A DNA stretch of 64,000 bases from Streptomyces sp. NBC_01788 (GTDB taxonomy: Bacteria; Actinomycetota; Actinomycetes; Streptomycetales; Streptomycetaceae), in NCBI RefSeq assembly GCF_035917575.1, contig NZ_CP109090.1, positions 868,001 through 932,000 of the forward strand, written 5' to 3'. The notes under the pieces are model-generated. The model saw only the letters and a program-made list of their open reading frames with translations. It searched no databases and was not told where the DNA came from. Shown piece after piece: positions 1-7,863 of this stretch (its first letter is position 1; every line of letters begins with the position of its first letter). The translations under genes were made by a program, and so were the position numbers.

Positions 1-997
1 CTGCATGAGCGGGTTCGCCGTGGACCTGGCGGTGTCCAGGGACATCCCGTTCGTGCTGAGTGTGCCGTTCCTGCCCAGCAACGTGCTGACCTCACACCAT
101 CCCCTCACCAAGGGGCACACCCCGCGTGACTTCCCGGTCCCGCACTCGGGGCTGCCGCGCCGCATGAACCTGGCGCAGCGGGTGGCCAACCAGCTGTTCA
201 AGCTCCGCACCCTGGCCATGTTCTTCAACCCGGCCATGGGAAGAGTGCTCCAGGAGGACGCCCGTATCCGCAAGAAGCTGGGGCTTCCGCCGCCGAACCC
301 GATGACACGGATCGACAAGGCCGAGCTGGTGCTGTGCAACTCGGTCGCGGAGCTGGACTATCCGTTCGACATCCCGGAGAAGGTGCGCCTCGTCGGCGCG
401 GTGCTGCCGCCCCTGCCGGAGACCACCGGAGACGATCCGGTACGCAAGTGGCTCGACGACCAGTCGTCCGTCGTCTACATGGGCTTCGGCACCATCACCC
501 GGCTGACCCGGGAGCAGGTGGGCTCCCTCGTGGAGGTGGCTCGCCGGCTCGCGGACGAGCACCAGGTGCTGTGGAAGCTGCCCGCCGAACAGCAGCATCT
601 GCTGCCGCCGGCCGGCGAACTGCCGCACAACCTGCGCATCGAGAGCTGGGTGCCCTCCCAGCTCGACGTCCTCGCGCACCCGGCCGTCAAGGCGTTCTTC
701 ACCCACGGCGGCGGCAACGGCTTCCACGAGGGCCTCTACTTCGGCAAGCCGCTGGTCGTACGCCCCCTGTGGGTCAACTGCTACGACCAGGCGGTACGCG
801 GCCTGGACTCCAGGGTCTCCCTGACCCTCGACCACCCGGAGACCATCGCCGTCGACGACGTCGTGGACAAACTCACCCGGGTCCTGACCGAGCCGTCCTT
901 CCACGAGAACGCGGAACGGATCGGCGCGCTGCAACGTGCCGCGGGCGGCCGCACGGCCGCCGCCGACCTGATCCTCGGTCTGCCGGCCCTGGTCTGA
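1..997 (+). CDS. Glycosyltransferase, GT1/MGT-like (5' end outside window)
   Basis: The frame is open at the left edge, so the true start lies outside; the first ATG inside is at 5. At least 330 residues are present. The C-terminal half has the GT-B nucleotide-sugar site of UDP-glycosyltransferases: an MGFGTITRL strand, then HGGGNGFHEGLYFGKPLVV around residues 235-255, the usual donor-binding loop of macrolide/MGT-type enzymes. It probably transfers a sugar from an NDP-sugar to a small hydrophobic acceptor in the cytoplasm. The acceptor cannot be read from sequence. A GC-rich hairpin follows at 1066-1090. The family is clear; the substrate is unknown. Confidence 0.85.
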   Translation, partial: CMSGFAVDLAVSRDIPFVLSVPFLPSNVLTSHHPLTKGHTPRDFPVPHSGLPRRMNLAQRVANQLFKLRTLAMFFNPAMGRVLQEDARIRKKLGLPPPNPMTRIDKAELVLCNSVAELDYPFDIPEKVRLVGAVLPPLPETTGDDPVRKWLDDQSSVVYMGFGTITRLTREQVGSLVEVARRLADEHQVLWKLPAEQQHLLPPAGELPHNLRIESWVPSQLDVLAHPAVKAFFTHGGGNGFHEGLYFGKPLVVRPLWVNCYDQAVRGLDSRVSLTLDHPETIAVDDVVDKLTRVLTEPSFHENAERIGALQRAAGGRTAAADLILGLPALV

Positions 998-1065
998 TGG
1001 ACAGCGACTCCCGGCACCGGGCCCTCCCTCGACGGCCGGCACCGCACCGCCTGACGCGGACCGGC

Positions 1066-1090
1066 GGGGGCGCGGGCGATGCGCGCCCCC
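1066..1090. terminator. Bidirectional hairpin between convergent genes
   Basis: A perfect 9-bp stem (GGGGGCGCG at 1066-1074, CGCGCCCCC at 1082-1090) with a 7-base loop lies between the end of the glycosyltransferase and the end of the convergent TetR gene. There is no T-run, which is usual for actinomycete terminators. Confidence 0.6.
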
Positions 1091-1123
1091 TTGCGGCGTT
1101 CCCCAGTGAGGGACCGGACGGTG

Positions 1124-1723
1124 TTACGAGCCCTCAGCGGTCCTCTGACTGATCCGGCGGGCTGCCTCGACGACTGCGGAGCGGTGCAGGGCCAGTCGCT
1201 CCGGCGACCAGGAGTGGCCGACCTGTCCGGGGTCGCCGTCCTCGGCGGCCCAGAACCACGCCTGGGCCATGGCGAGGACCATGGTCAGGAGATCGTCCGG
1301 CTGCATCCCCGGGGCGAGAACGCCGCGCTGCTGTGCGTCGGCCACGCCCGCGACCTTGCGCCGGAAGGCGTCCGGTTCGGGCCCGGTGACGGAGGGGCGT
1401 TCCAGCAGCTTCCACAGTCGCAGGCGCATCAGGTCCGGCCGGGCGACGAGGTGGTCGAAGATCGCGCCGGCGTATCCGGGCAGGTCCTCGACGTCGAACG
1501 GGACCGACTCGGCACCCTCTGTCATCGCCCGTTGCAGCACCGCGTCGAACAACTGCTCCTTGTTGCCGAAGTAGACGTAGATCAGGCGCTTGTTCGCACC
1601 TGCCGCCTCGGCGATCCGGTCCACTCGGGCGCCGGCGATGCCGTAGGCGGCGAATTCGGTGAACGCCGCGTCGAGCAGCCTGGCCTTGGTGGCGCTGGAG
1701 TTCCGAGGCATGGTCGCCACCAT
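1124..1723 (-). CDS. TetR family transcriptional regulator
   Basis: About 199 residues, normal for TetR. The N-terminal helix-turn-helix is recognisable: a TKARLLDAAFTEFAAYG helix, then ARVDRIAEAAGANKRLIYVYFGNKEQLFDAVL. The C-terminal half is a helical ligand domain of unknown specificity. Start is ATG 1723 or the in-frame ATG 1711; neither has a good ribosome site, and operator copy 1 (1730-1743) sits directly upstream, so the message may be leaderless. It is divergent from the NAD(P)-binding protein at 1929, and the shared intergenic region carries two copies of a 14-base operator. It probably represses itself and that neighbour. Confidence 0.9.
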   Translation of the reverse strand: MVATMPRNSSATKARLLDAAFTEFAAYGIAGARVDRIAEAAGANKRLIYVYFGNKEQLFDAVLQRAMTEGAESVPFDVEDLPGYAGAIFDHLVARPDLMRLRLWKLLERPSVTGPEPDAFRRKVAGVADAQQRGVLAPGMQPDDLLTMVLAMAQAWFWAAEDGDPGQVGHSWSPERLALHRSAVVEAARRISQRTAEGS

Positions 1724-1729
1724 AGCAAG

Positions 1730-1743
1730 TAACTATCCAGTTA
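1730..1743. promoter_or_regulatory. TetR operator copy 1
   Basis: TAACTATCCAGTTA, with inverted arms TAACT/AGTTA around ATCC. It recurs with one mismatch 46 bases downstream. It lies next to the TetR start and touches the -35 box of the opposite promoter, the expected place for an autoregulatory operator. Confidence 0.7.
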
Positions 1744-1773
1744 TTGACACCTGCGTGCGCCTACCCCTACGCT
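1744..1773 (+). promoter_or_regulatory. Promoter for the NAD(P)-binding protein gene
   Basis: TTGACA (1744-1749) and TACGCT (1768-1773) are 18 bases apart and reach toward the GTG at 1929. The promoter is sandwiched between the two operator copies, so bound TetR should block it. Confidence 0.6.
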
Positions 1774-1775
1774 TA

Positions 1776-1789
1776 TACCTATCCAGTTA
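1776..1789. promoter_or_regulatory. TetR operator copy 2
   Basis: TACCTATCCAGTTA, one mismatch from copy 1, placed at or just after the predicted transcription start of the + strand promoter. Confidence 0.65.
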
Positions 1790-1795
1790 GATACC

Positions 1796-1882
1796 GATGC
1801 CGCGATCGAGGCGGTGGCGCCGCACGGCGTGGTCATCGACGACCGCTACGCACCCGAGTTCATGGGCGCGCTGGGCGGCTGA
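1796..1882 (+). pseudogene. Possible C-terminal gene remnant
   Basis: A short frame with codon use like a real gene reads into the stop at 1880-1882, ending in DDRYAPEFMGALGG. It has no convincing start and lies in the leader of the next gene. It could be the tail of a gene lost by deletion, or chance. The family is not recognised. Confidence 0.25.
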
Positions 1883-1928
1883 GCCCGCTGTAACGGACCT
1901 GAACCCTCCCCCCACCTGGAGTCTGCTC

Positions 1929-2600
1929 GTGAAAGTCGTCATCTTCGGCGCATCCGGCATGGTCGGACAGGGCGTACTGCGCGCCTGCCTCCTCGACCCC
2001 GCCGTCACTCGTGTGCTGGTGGTGGTCCGCAGCCCGTTGGACATCAGCCATCCCAAGCTGCGGGAAGTCATCCACCAGGACTTCACCGATCTGTCCGCCA
2101 TCTCCGAGCAACTGGCGGGTCACGATGCCTGCTTCTACTGTCTTGGCATGTCCTCCTCCGGCCGCCGCGAGGCCGAGTACACCCGCGTCACCTACGACTA
2201 CGCCCTCGCTGCCGCGCGTGCCGTGTCCGCGTCCAGCCCCGGACTGACCTTCACCTATGTCTCAGGAGAGGGCACCGACAGCAGCGAAAGCGGCCGGACC
2301 ATGTGGGCCCGCGTCAAGGGCCGCACCGAGAACGCCCTGCTGGCGATGCCGATGGACGCGTACATGTTCCGCCCCGCCTATATCCGCCCCCGCCACGGAG
2401 CGGTCTCCAGGACCCCGGTGTACCGCGTCCTCTACGCCCTCACCTCCTGGCTCTACCCGCTGCTGAACCGCCTCGCTCCCCGTCACACCACGACCACCGA
2501 ACACATCGGCCGCGCCATGCTCGCCGTCACCCGCCCCGGGGCGGTCGAGGAGCGGATCCTGTACAGCCCGGAGATCAACCGACTGGGCGGCGAGAGATGA
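1929..2600 (+). CDS. NAD(P)H-binding, NmrA/epimerase-like protein
   Basis: 223 residues from GTG 1929, chosen because GGAG lies about 7 bases upstream and the protein then begins with the Rossmann strand VKVVIFGASGMVGQG; longer in-frame starts only add non-homologous residues. The GxxGxxG glycine motif near residues 7-13 binds the dinucleotide. The Tyr/Lys region is degenerate (FTYVSGEGTD), as in atypical SDRs of the NAD(P)H-binding group. It may be an oxidoreductase or redox sensor; the substrate is unknown. It is probably repressed by the divergent TetR protein through the two operators at 1730-1789. Confidence 0.8.
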   Translation: MKVVIFGASGMVGQGVLRACLLDPAVTRVLVVVRSPLDISHPKLREVIHQDFTDLSAISEQLAGHDACFYCLGMSSSGRREAEYTRVTYDYALAAARAVSASSPGLTFTYVSGEGTDSSESGRTMWARVKGRTENALLAMPMDAYMFRPAYIRPRHGAVSRTPVYRVLYALTSWLYPLLNRLAPRHTTTTEHIGRAMLAVTRPGAVEERILYSPEINRLGGER

Positions 2601-2611
2601 GCGACGACCTC

Positions 2612-3088
2612 CTACTCGCCAACGGCAACCCTTGACGACCGAGCGGGCAGCGCCTTCTCGTAGCACACCGACAGCGGATCCTCGTCGTGCGGCGAATAGT
2701 TGGCGATCCTGCGGTACCCGGTCCGCTCGTACAGGCGCATCGCGGCGGGCTGCCGCACTCCCGTCTCCAAGCGCACCAACCGGCCGCCGAGCCCCGAGGC
2801 GAGTTGCTCGGCCTCGGCCAGCAGCAGGTCCGCCACTCCCGTTCCCCGGGCGGCCGGGGAGACGAACATCCGCTTGAGCTCCCATATCTCGGCACCGATC
2901 GGCTGCACCGCACAACAGCCCACCGCCTGGTCGTCCTTTCGAGCCAGCAGATACCGGGCCACCGAAGCCAGCGGAGCGGGCTGGACGTCGGGAGGAAGCT
3001 CGTACACGGGAATCAGTTCCGCCGTCATCGCATCGACCAATGAGCGCAGAGCGGGGTCATCGGCCATACAGGAAGAAACGATCAACAT
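2612..3088 (-). CDS. GNAT family N-acetyltransferase
   Basis: 158 residues, the usual single-domain GNAT length. The acetyl-CoA pyrophosphate loop is visible as RMFVSPAARGTGVADLLL (about residues 72-89), followed by the LYERTGYRRI C-terminal signature. It would acetylate a small amine or a protein N-terminus; the acceptor is unknown. It is convergent with the preceding gene, leaving about 10 bases between stops. Confidence 0.88.
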   Translation of the reverse strand: MLIVSSCMADDPALRSLVDAMTAELIPVYELPPDVQPAPLASVARYLLARKDDQAVGCCAVQPIGAEIWELKRMFVSPAARGTGVADLLLAEAEQLASGLGGRLVRLETGVRQPAAMRLYERTGYRRIANYSPHDEDPLSVCYEKALPARSSRVAVGE

Positions 3089-3134
3089 CGCGCCATCCTC
3101 ACACCACCCTCCGCTCTCCCGCTACGGACAGGTC

Positions 3135-3896
3135 CTAGCGGCCCAGCCGCGCGAATCTCCGTACCGCCAGCGGGGAGAACACCGCTAGCAGCGCCAAGGG
3201 CCAGGCGACGGCCGCCGACACGTGGCCCGGCTCGCCGCCGGGGCTGCCGAACAGGTCGCGTACGGCCGTGGCCGTGTGGGACATCGGGTTCCACTGGACG
3301 ACCGCGCCGAGCCAGCCGGGCATGGACCCGGGCACGGCGAAGGCGTTGGACAGGAAACCGACCGGCCAGACCAGGATCTGCACCGCCTGCACCAGTTCGG
3401 GCTTCCCCGCCACCAGCGCCAGGTGGATGCCGATCCACAGCATCGCGAACCGGAACAGCAGGAGCAGTCCGACGGCGCCCAGGAATCCGGCCGGGCCGCC
3501 GTCGCCGCGCCAGCCGAGCGCGGCGGCGACGGCCAGGAGCACCGCCAGGCCGATCGCCGACTGCAGCATGTCGGCGGCGCAACGACCCACCAGGACCGCG
3601 CCGTTGGCCATGGGCATCGAGCGGAAGCGGTCGACGACGCCCTTGTTCAGGTCCTGGGTGACGGCGACCATCGTGCCCTCCAGGCCGAAGGCCATCGTGA
3701 GGGCGAGCATGCCGGGGACCAGGTAGTCGAGGTAGTCGCCGCCCACCCCCCGGCCGCCGCCGACCAGGTAGCCGAACATCAGCAGCAGCATCACGGGGAA
3801 GACCAGGTTCACCACCACCGTCACCGGCTGCCGCCCCCAGCGGGCGAGTTCGCGGCGGGTCATGGTCCAGGAGTCGGTCAGTGCGTGGGCGGTCAC
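3135..3896 (-). CDS. ABC-2 type permease, DrrB-like
   Basis: 253 residues from GTG 3896, which overlaps the stop of the upstream ATPase gene by 4 bases (GTGA), so the two are translationally coupled. About six hydrophobic segments are visible, including [21 protein letters not shown] and [19 protein letters not shown]. The [13 protein letters not shown] stretch after the second helix is typical of DrrB/ABC-2 exporters. With the ATPase it should form a drug or lipid exporter under control of the PadR gene upstream. Confidence 0.9.
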   Translation of the reverse strand: MTAHALTDSWTMTRRELARWGRQPVTVVVNLVFPVMLLLMFGYLVGGGRGVGGDYLDYLVPGMLALTMAFGLEGTMVAVTQDLNKGVVDRFRSMPMANGAVLVGRCAADMLQSAIGLAVLLAVAAALGWRGDGGPAGFLGAVGLLLLFRFAMLWIGIHLALVAGKPELVQAVQILVWPVGFLSNAFAVPGSMPGWLGAVVQWNPMSHTATAVRDLFGSPGGEPGHVSAAVAWPLALLAVFSPLAVRRFARLGR

Positions 3897-4867
3897 GCGG
3901 TCTCCTTCACTCGGTCGTCGTGTCCGGTGAGCCTCAGGAACACCTCGTCGAGCGTCGGACGCCTGAGCGCGATGTCCTCGGCCTGGATGCCGGCCTCCTC
4001 CAGAGCGCGGACGATCCCGGCCAGGGCCGCCATGCGGTCGGCGACCGGGGCGCTCAGCAGCCGGCGGTCGGTGTCCACGGTGATCCGGTCCTCCGGTACG
4101 GGCAGCAGCGCGACGGCCGCGCCCAACTGCCCGGCGTCGCGCAGGACGACGTCGACGCGGTCGCCGCCGACGGCCGCCTTGAGCTCGTCCGCCGTGCCGT
4201 CGGCGATGACCCGGCCGGCGTCCACGACCGAGACACGGTCGGCGAGTTGGTCGGCCTCCTCCAGGTACTGGGTGGTGAGCAGGACGGTGGTACCGCCGTC
4301 GACCAGGGAACGGACCGAGTCCCACACCTCCGCGCGGCCGCGCGGGTCGAGACCGGTGGTGGGTTCGTCCAGGAAGAGCACCTCCGGTTCGGTGATCAGG
4401 GAAGCGGCGAGGTCCAGGCGGCGCCGCATGCCTCCGCTGTACTGCCGTACCGCCTTGCCGCCGGTTTCGGTCAGGCCGAAGCGCGCCAGGAGTTCGTCGG
4501 CACGCGCGCGTGCGCGTCGCCCGCCCAGGTGATGCAGGCGGCCGAACAGTTCCAGGTTCTGCCGGCCGCCGAGTTCCTCGTCGAGTGCCGCGTGCTGGCC
4601 GAGCAGACCGATGCGCAGGCGTACCGCGTACGCCTCGCGCACCACGTCGTGGCCCGCCACCTCGATCCGGCCCGCGTCGGGCCGCACCAGCGTGGACAGG
4701 ATCCGGACCAGGGTGGTCTTGCCCGCGCCGTTCGGGCCGAGCACCCCGTGCACCGTGCCGCGCGCGACCGTGAGGTCGAGTCCGTCCAGCGCGGCCCTGC
4801 CGTTCTTCGTGTTCTTCCCGCCGTATGTCTTGCGTGCTTCCTCGACGAGGATCGCCGCCTCGGCCAC
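3893..4867 (-). CDS. ABC transporter ATP-binding protein, DrrA family
   Basis: 324 residues from GTG 4867. That start has GGGAG five bases upstream; the in-frame TTG at 4888 lies inside an operator palindrome and is unlikely. Walker A is GPNGAGKTT (about residues 43-51), the signature is [12 protein letters not shown], Walker B is [13 protein letters not shown], and the switch region is TTQYLEEAD. The extra C-terminal domain (about 90 residues, ending in [14 protein letters not shown]) is the DrrA-type domain of antibiotic efflux ATPases. It is coupled to the permease by a 4-base overlap. Two palindromes flank its promoter, indicating repression by the neighbouring PadR protein. Confidence 0.93.
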   Translation of the reverse strand: MAEAAILVEEARKTYGGKNTKNGRAALDGLDLTVARGTVHGVLGPNGAGKTTLVRILSTLVRPDAGRIEVAGHDVVREAYAVRLRIGLLGQHAALDEELGGRQNLELFGRLHHLGGRRARARADELLARFGLTETGGKAVRQYSGGMRRRLDLAASLITEPEVLFLDEPTTGLDPRGRAEVWDSVRSLVDGGTTVLLTTQYLEEADQLADRVSVVDAGRVIADGTADELKAAVGGDRVDVVLRDAGQLGAAVALLPVPEDRITVDTDRRLLSAPVADRMAALAGIVRALEEAGIQAEDIALRRPTLDEVFLRLTGHDDRVKETA

Positions 4868-4881
4868 TGGGACTCCCTTGC

Positions 4882-4897
4882 TAGTCAAACTTGACTA
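4882..4897. promoter_or_regulatory. PadR operator, promoter-proximal copy
   Basis: TAGTCAAACTTGACTA, arms TAGTCAA/TTGACTA with a 2-base centre. It lies between the -10 box and the ribosome site of the ABC gene. Confidence 0.65.
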
Positions 4898-4907
4898 CAG
4901 GCGCACG

Positions 4908-4936
4908 AAGGTAAGCGCTTCGGATTCATTAGTCAA
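4908..4936 (-). promoter_or_regulatory. Promoter of the drrAB-like operon
   Basis: On the minus strand TTGACT (4936-4931) and TACCTT (4913-4908) are separated by exactly 17 bases. The -35 box lies inside the upstream palindrome, so a repressor bound there would occlude RNA polymerase. Confidence 0.65.
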
Positions 4937-4946
4937 ACTTGATCAA
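4930..4946. promoter_or_regulatory. PadR operator, upstream copy
   Basis: TAGTCAAACTTGATCAA repeats the first 12 bases of the other palindrome and contains the -35 box. The distance between copies is 48 bases. Confidence 0.6.
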
Positions 4947-4961
4947 CGCACGACGAGCACC

Positions 4962-5603
4962 TCAGCGCTCGTCCCCCGGGTGCCGCTCCCCCGTCGCGTA
5001 CGGGTTCTCCTGACCCTCGGTCAGGACACCGACGAACGGCTCACCCTCCCCGGCGAAGGTGTAGGCACCGGCCTCGATCCGCCCGATCAGCCCCCTGGTC
5101 CACTCGGCCTCGGCGTCGGCCGTGTGCACCCACAGGTTCATGATCTCGCCGATGTGGCCCAGCGGTTCGGGCCCGCCCTCGGGCACGTAGTGCCCGGTGA
5201 CCGCGGCCCGCCACTCGTCGATGCGCCGGATCCGCTCCTTGAGCAGCGCCGTCGCCTCGTGCCGCGGCAGATCGACGACGAAGCCGATGGCCGCCGACTT
5301 CACGTCCATCTTCTGGTCGTAGGCGACGAGGGCCTCCCGCAGCAGCGTGAAGAACTCCTCGTCGCCCGCCGCGGTGATCTCGTACTCGGTGCGCGGGGGG
5401 CCGCCGGCCGTCGAGGGAGCGATCTCGTGCGCGTGCAGCAGTCCTTGCTTCGCCATCTGCTTCAGGGCGTGATAGACCGAGCCGGGCTTGGCATTGGACC
5501 ACTCGTGCGCGCCCCAGTACTCCAGGTCGTTGCGCACCTGGTAGCCGTGGGCCCGCCCGTGCTGGCGGACCGCCCCGAGCACGAGAAGACGGATCGCTGA
5601 CAT
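4962..5603 (-). CDS. PadR family transcriptional regulator
   Basis: 213 residues. The winged-helix PadR domain is at the N-terminus (IRLLVLGAVRQHGRAHGYQVRNDLE, then PGSVYHALKQMAKQGLL and the wing GGPPRTEYEITAAG). The C-terminal helices match the Vir_act_alpha_C dimerisation region. It lies immediately upstream of, and in line with, the DrrA/B-type exporter, a common PadR arrangement. The two palindromes at 4882-4946 are its likely operators; release by the exported compound would be the expected logic, but the inducer is unknown. Confidence 0.9.
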   Translation of the reverse strand: MSAIRLLVLGAVRQHGRAHGYQVRNDLEYWGAHEWSNAKPGSVYHALKQMAKQGLLHAHEIAPSTAGGPPRTEYEITAAGDEEFFTLLREALVAYDQKMDVKSAAIGFVVDLPRHEATALLKERIRRIDEWRAAVTGHYVPEGGPEPLGHIGEIMNLWVHTADAEAEWTRGLIGRIEAGAYTFAGEGEPFVGVLTEGQENPYATGERHPGDER

Positions 5604-5628
5604 GCGGTCCAGCGTAGGACGCCGCAGC

Positions 5629-6177
5629 TCACTCGCCGGAACTGCCCCGCTCCCTGGCGACCAGTTCGAAGGCCGTGGCCCCGTCGAGGGATTCGCGGAT
5701 GATGTCGGCGTGACCCGCGTGCCGCGCGGTCTCGCGGATCAGATGCAGGGCCAGCCAGCGCATGGAGACACGCCCCTCGGGCGGGAACCAGGGCTGGGAC
5801 GGCAGCGGGAAGGTGTCGTCGAGACTGGGCACCGCACGGAGGAACGCCTCCGTCTCGGCTGCGACCTTCTCCCAGTAGGCCAGTTGCGAGGCGACGGTCT
5901 CGTCGCCGGCCAGTTGGAAACACTCGTGCCAGTTGGACTCGTCCCGATCGACCGCCGGCGCCTCCTGTTTGGCACGCGCGATCCAGCTCTGCTCGACCTC
6001 GGCCACGTGCTTGACCAGCCCGCCCAGCGAAAGGCCGCTGGCACTGGGCCGCGACGCGGCCTGCTCCTCCGTGAGGCCGAGCACCGACCGGCGGATACCG
6101 CCGCGCTGCTCCTCGATGAACGCCAGCAGCGCTCCACGCTCGTCGCCGTGTACCTCGGCGGAAACGCGAGTGACCAT
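5629..6177 (-). CDS. DinB/DUF664 family protein
   Basis: 182 residues from ATG 6177, preceded by GAAAGGCGG; a longer in-frame start at 6243 adds only unrelated residues. The family is the four-helix DinB/YfiT fold known in Streptomyces as the mini-circle DUF664 group. Metal-binding histidines are visible in GLVKHVAEVEQSW and in HLIRETARHAGHADIIRE. Such proteins are thiol-dependent transferases or hydrolases in some cases (mycothiol-linked); the exact reaction here is not known. It has its own transcript, with a minisatellite just upstream. Confidence 0.85.
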   Translation of the reverse strand: MVTRVSAEVHGDERGALLAFIEEQRGGIRRSVLGLTEEQAASRPSASGLSLGGLVKHVAEVEQSWIARAKQEAPAVDRDESNWHECFQLAGDETVASQLAYWEKVAAETEAFLRAVPSLDDTFPLPSQPWFPPEGRVSMRWLALHLIRETARHAGHADIIRESLDGATAFELVARERGSSGE

Positions 6178-6266
6178 GTCCGGCCGCCTTTCGTCGATTC
6201 GCGCCGGGGCTTCTGCCCCGGCCCGAACGACGCTACGGGTCATTGAGGTCAGATCCTGTCCTCAAT

Positions 6267-6390
6267 GATCCAATGTCCCACCCAATGTCCCACCCAATGT
6301 CCCACCCAATGTCCCACCCAATGGCCCACCCAATGGCCCGGTGATCCAATGGCCCGGTGATCCAATGGCCCGGTGATCCAATGGCCCGGC
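6267..6390. repeat. Two adjoining minisatellites sharing a CCAATG core
   Basis: First comes a 12-base unit (TCCCACCCAATG) in about five copies. It then changes to a 16-base unit (CCCGGTGATCCAATGG) in about three and a half copies. It lies in the upstream region of the DUF664 gene. Copies are nearly identical, so the array is young. Not CRISPR: the units abut with no spacers. Confidence 0.85.
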
Positions 6391-6462
6391 ACCGGAGAAA
6401 TTCCGCAGGCCGACCCGGTCTGCGCCCGGGCTCCGGCCGAAGGTGTCCCGCCCCCAGAACGG

Positions 6463-6482
6463 GATGAGTAGCGGTACTCATC
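6463..6482. promoter_or_regulatory. Perfect 20-base inverted repeat upstream of the DUF2238 gene
   Basis: GATGAGTAGCGGTACTCATC: 8-base arms around GCGG, about 80 bases before the ATG at 6565. It looks like a repressor or activator site; the protein that binds it is not evident in the window. Confidence 0.5.
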
Positions 6483-6564
6483 ACGCCGTACCGGCGCCGC
6501 GCCAGGATGAGGGGACCTGTCACGCTCCTGCTGCGAGGAGCGTCCTACGGCGAGGAGTCCGCCC

Positions 6565-7221
6565 ATGTCCGCCCCGACCCTGCCCGCACCGGCACGCCCC
6601 ACCCCCTGGCGCGTTCCGCCCCTCCTGCTCGCCGGGATCGTGGTGGCCGGGATGATCGTGTCGGGCTGGGCCCCGCGCGACCGCGTCACCTGGCTGCTGG
6701 AGACCGTGTGGGTGATCGTCGGGCTGCCGCTGGTCGTGCTGGCATGGCGGCGTTTCCCGCTCACCGACCTGCTGTGCTGTCTGCTCGCCGTGCACGCGCT
6801 GGTGCTGGCGACGGGCGGCCACTACACCTACGCGGAGGTGCCCCTCGGCGACTGGATCCGGGACACCTTCGGCCTCCAGCGCAATCCGTACGACCGCCTG
6901 GGCCACCTGATGCAGGGCTTCGTGCCCGCGGTGCTGGTACGGGAACTGCTCAGCCGCACCTCCCCACTGCGCGGCAACCGCTGGCTGGCGCCGCTCACGG
7001 TGTGCGCGTGCCTCGCGTTCAGCGCGCTCTTCGAACTGTTCGAGTGGGCGGCGGCCGTGATCGGCGGCCACGGCGCGGACGCGTTCCTCGCCACTCAGGG
7101 CGATGTGTGGGACACCCAATGGGACATGTTCTGCGCGCTGATCGGGGCCACTGTCTCGGTGCTGCTGCTCAGCCGCCTCCACGACCGCCGGATGGCGGTC
7201 CTGGAGGCCGCGGCGCGCTAG
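6565..7221 (+). CDS. DUF2238 (YjdF-like) integral membrane protein
   Basis: 218 residues with about six membrane helices. The family signature is present: a GHYTYAEVPLGDWI loop, then the NPYDRLGHLMQGFVPAVLVRE helix and FELFEWAAAVIGG, with conserved charged residues inside the membrane region. GAGGAG precedes the ATG. The function of DUF2238 proteins is not established. The gene stands alone, with a perfect inverted repeat in its upstream region. Confidence 0.85.
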   Translation: MSAPTLPAPARPTPWRVPPLLLAGIVVAGMIVSGWAPRDRVTWLLETVWVIVGLPLVVLAWRRFPLTDLLCCLLAVHALVLATGGHYTYAEVPLGDWIRDTFGLQRNPYDRLGHLMQGFVPAVLVRELLSRTSPLRGNRWLAPLTVCACLAFSALFELFEWAAAVIGGHGADAFLATQGDVWDTQWDMFCALIGATVSVLLLSRLHDRRMAVLEAAAR

Positions 7222-7863
7222 CGACCGCGACCGGGAAGGTGGCACGTCGTGCCGACGACCGGGGGCGGGAAGTGGGTGCGCGCCGCGGTACCGGGCGGCC
7301 ACGCGTGATCATCCACGAACACAGGCTTCGGGCTGGTCAGCTGCAAGGCGTCAAGGGCTCATAGGGGGATGAGCGGCGAGGGCAGGTCCGCGCCCAAGTG
7401 GCCGGCGGTCGAACGGCGTTGAGGAACTCTCGGCTTTCCAGGGGAAAATGGGCGATGTCGCCCATGCGTCACGGCCGCGGGGCAGCGACGCCCTGGAGCA
7501 AAATGTCCAGTTCTGCGACACCCTTGCGGGTCGCCCCGCGCGTGGACTCGCACAGGGCCCGGGCATCGGCCTTGAACTCGTCGCGGAACGGCGACAGGAG
7601 CCCTGGGCCGGACATGGCGCGGCCTGCCGCCGCACCCATCGGATCGGCTCACCTCCGGTTATGCCGCCACCCGCACCGGCGTCGGGCGAGCCGGGTTTCG
7701 GATAACAGTTTGCCAAGTGTTGGCCCCGCGGCCTTTTTTCGGACGCATCTATGCGCGTAGCTTGACCGGCGTGCCAGACCCCGGCCGTCGACGGCGGATC
7801 CGGGTCGGTCGGCGCTTCCCATGGCGCCCTCACGTTTTCCCGGCCCCCAAGGAGAACCTTCCT
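7222..7863. other. 642-base intergenic stretch
   Basis: No convincing gene. A 48-codon minus-strand frame (7469-7615) has fair codon use but no recognisable family. The last 15 bases hold the ribosome site (AAGGAG) of the nuclease gene. Confidence 0.5.
7469..7615 (-). CDS. Possible small hypothetical protein
   Basis: 48 residues from ATG 7615, including FRDEFKADARALCESTRG and a C-terminal ELDILLQGV. The composition is protein-like and amphipathic. A following minus-strand frame (beginning MGDIAHFPLESREF) continues directly after it, so both could be pieces of a frameshifted gene. No family is recognised. Confidence 0.22.
   Translation of the reverse strand: MSGPGLLSPFRDEFKADARALCESTRGATRKGVAELDILLQGVAAPRP

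Noticed and set aside
4868..4888. TTG start at 4888 for the DrrA-type ATPase
   Set aside because: It lies inside the operator palindrome and lacks a ribosome site, while GTG 4867 has GGGAG at the right distance.
6267..6390. CRISPR array
   Set aside because: Units of 12 and 16 bases abut with no unique spacers and no cas genes are nearby.
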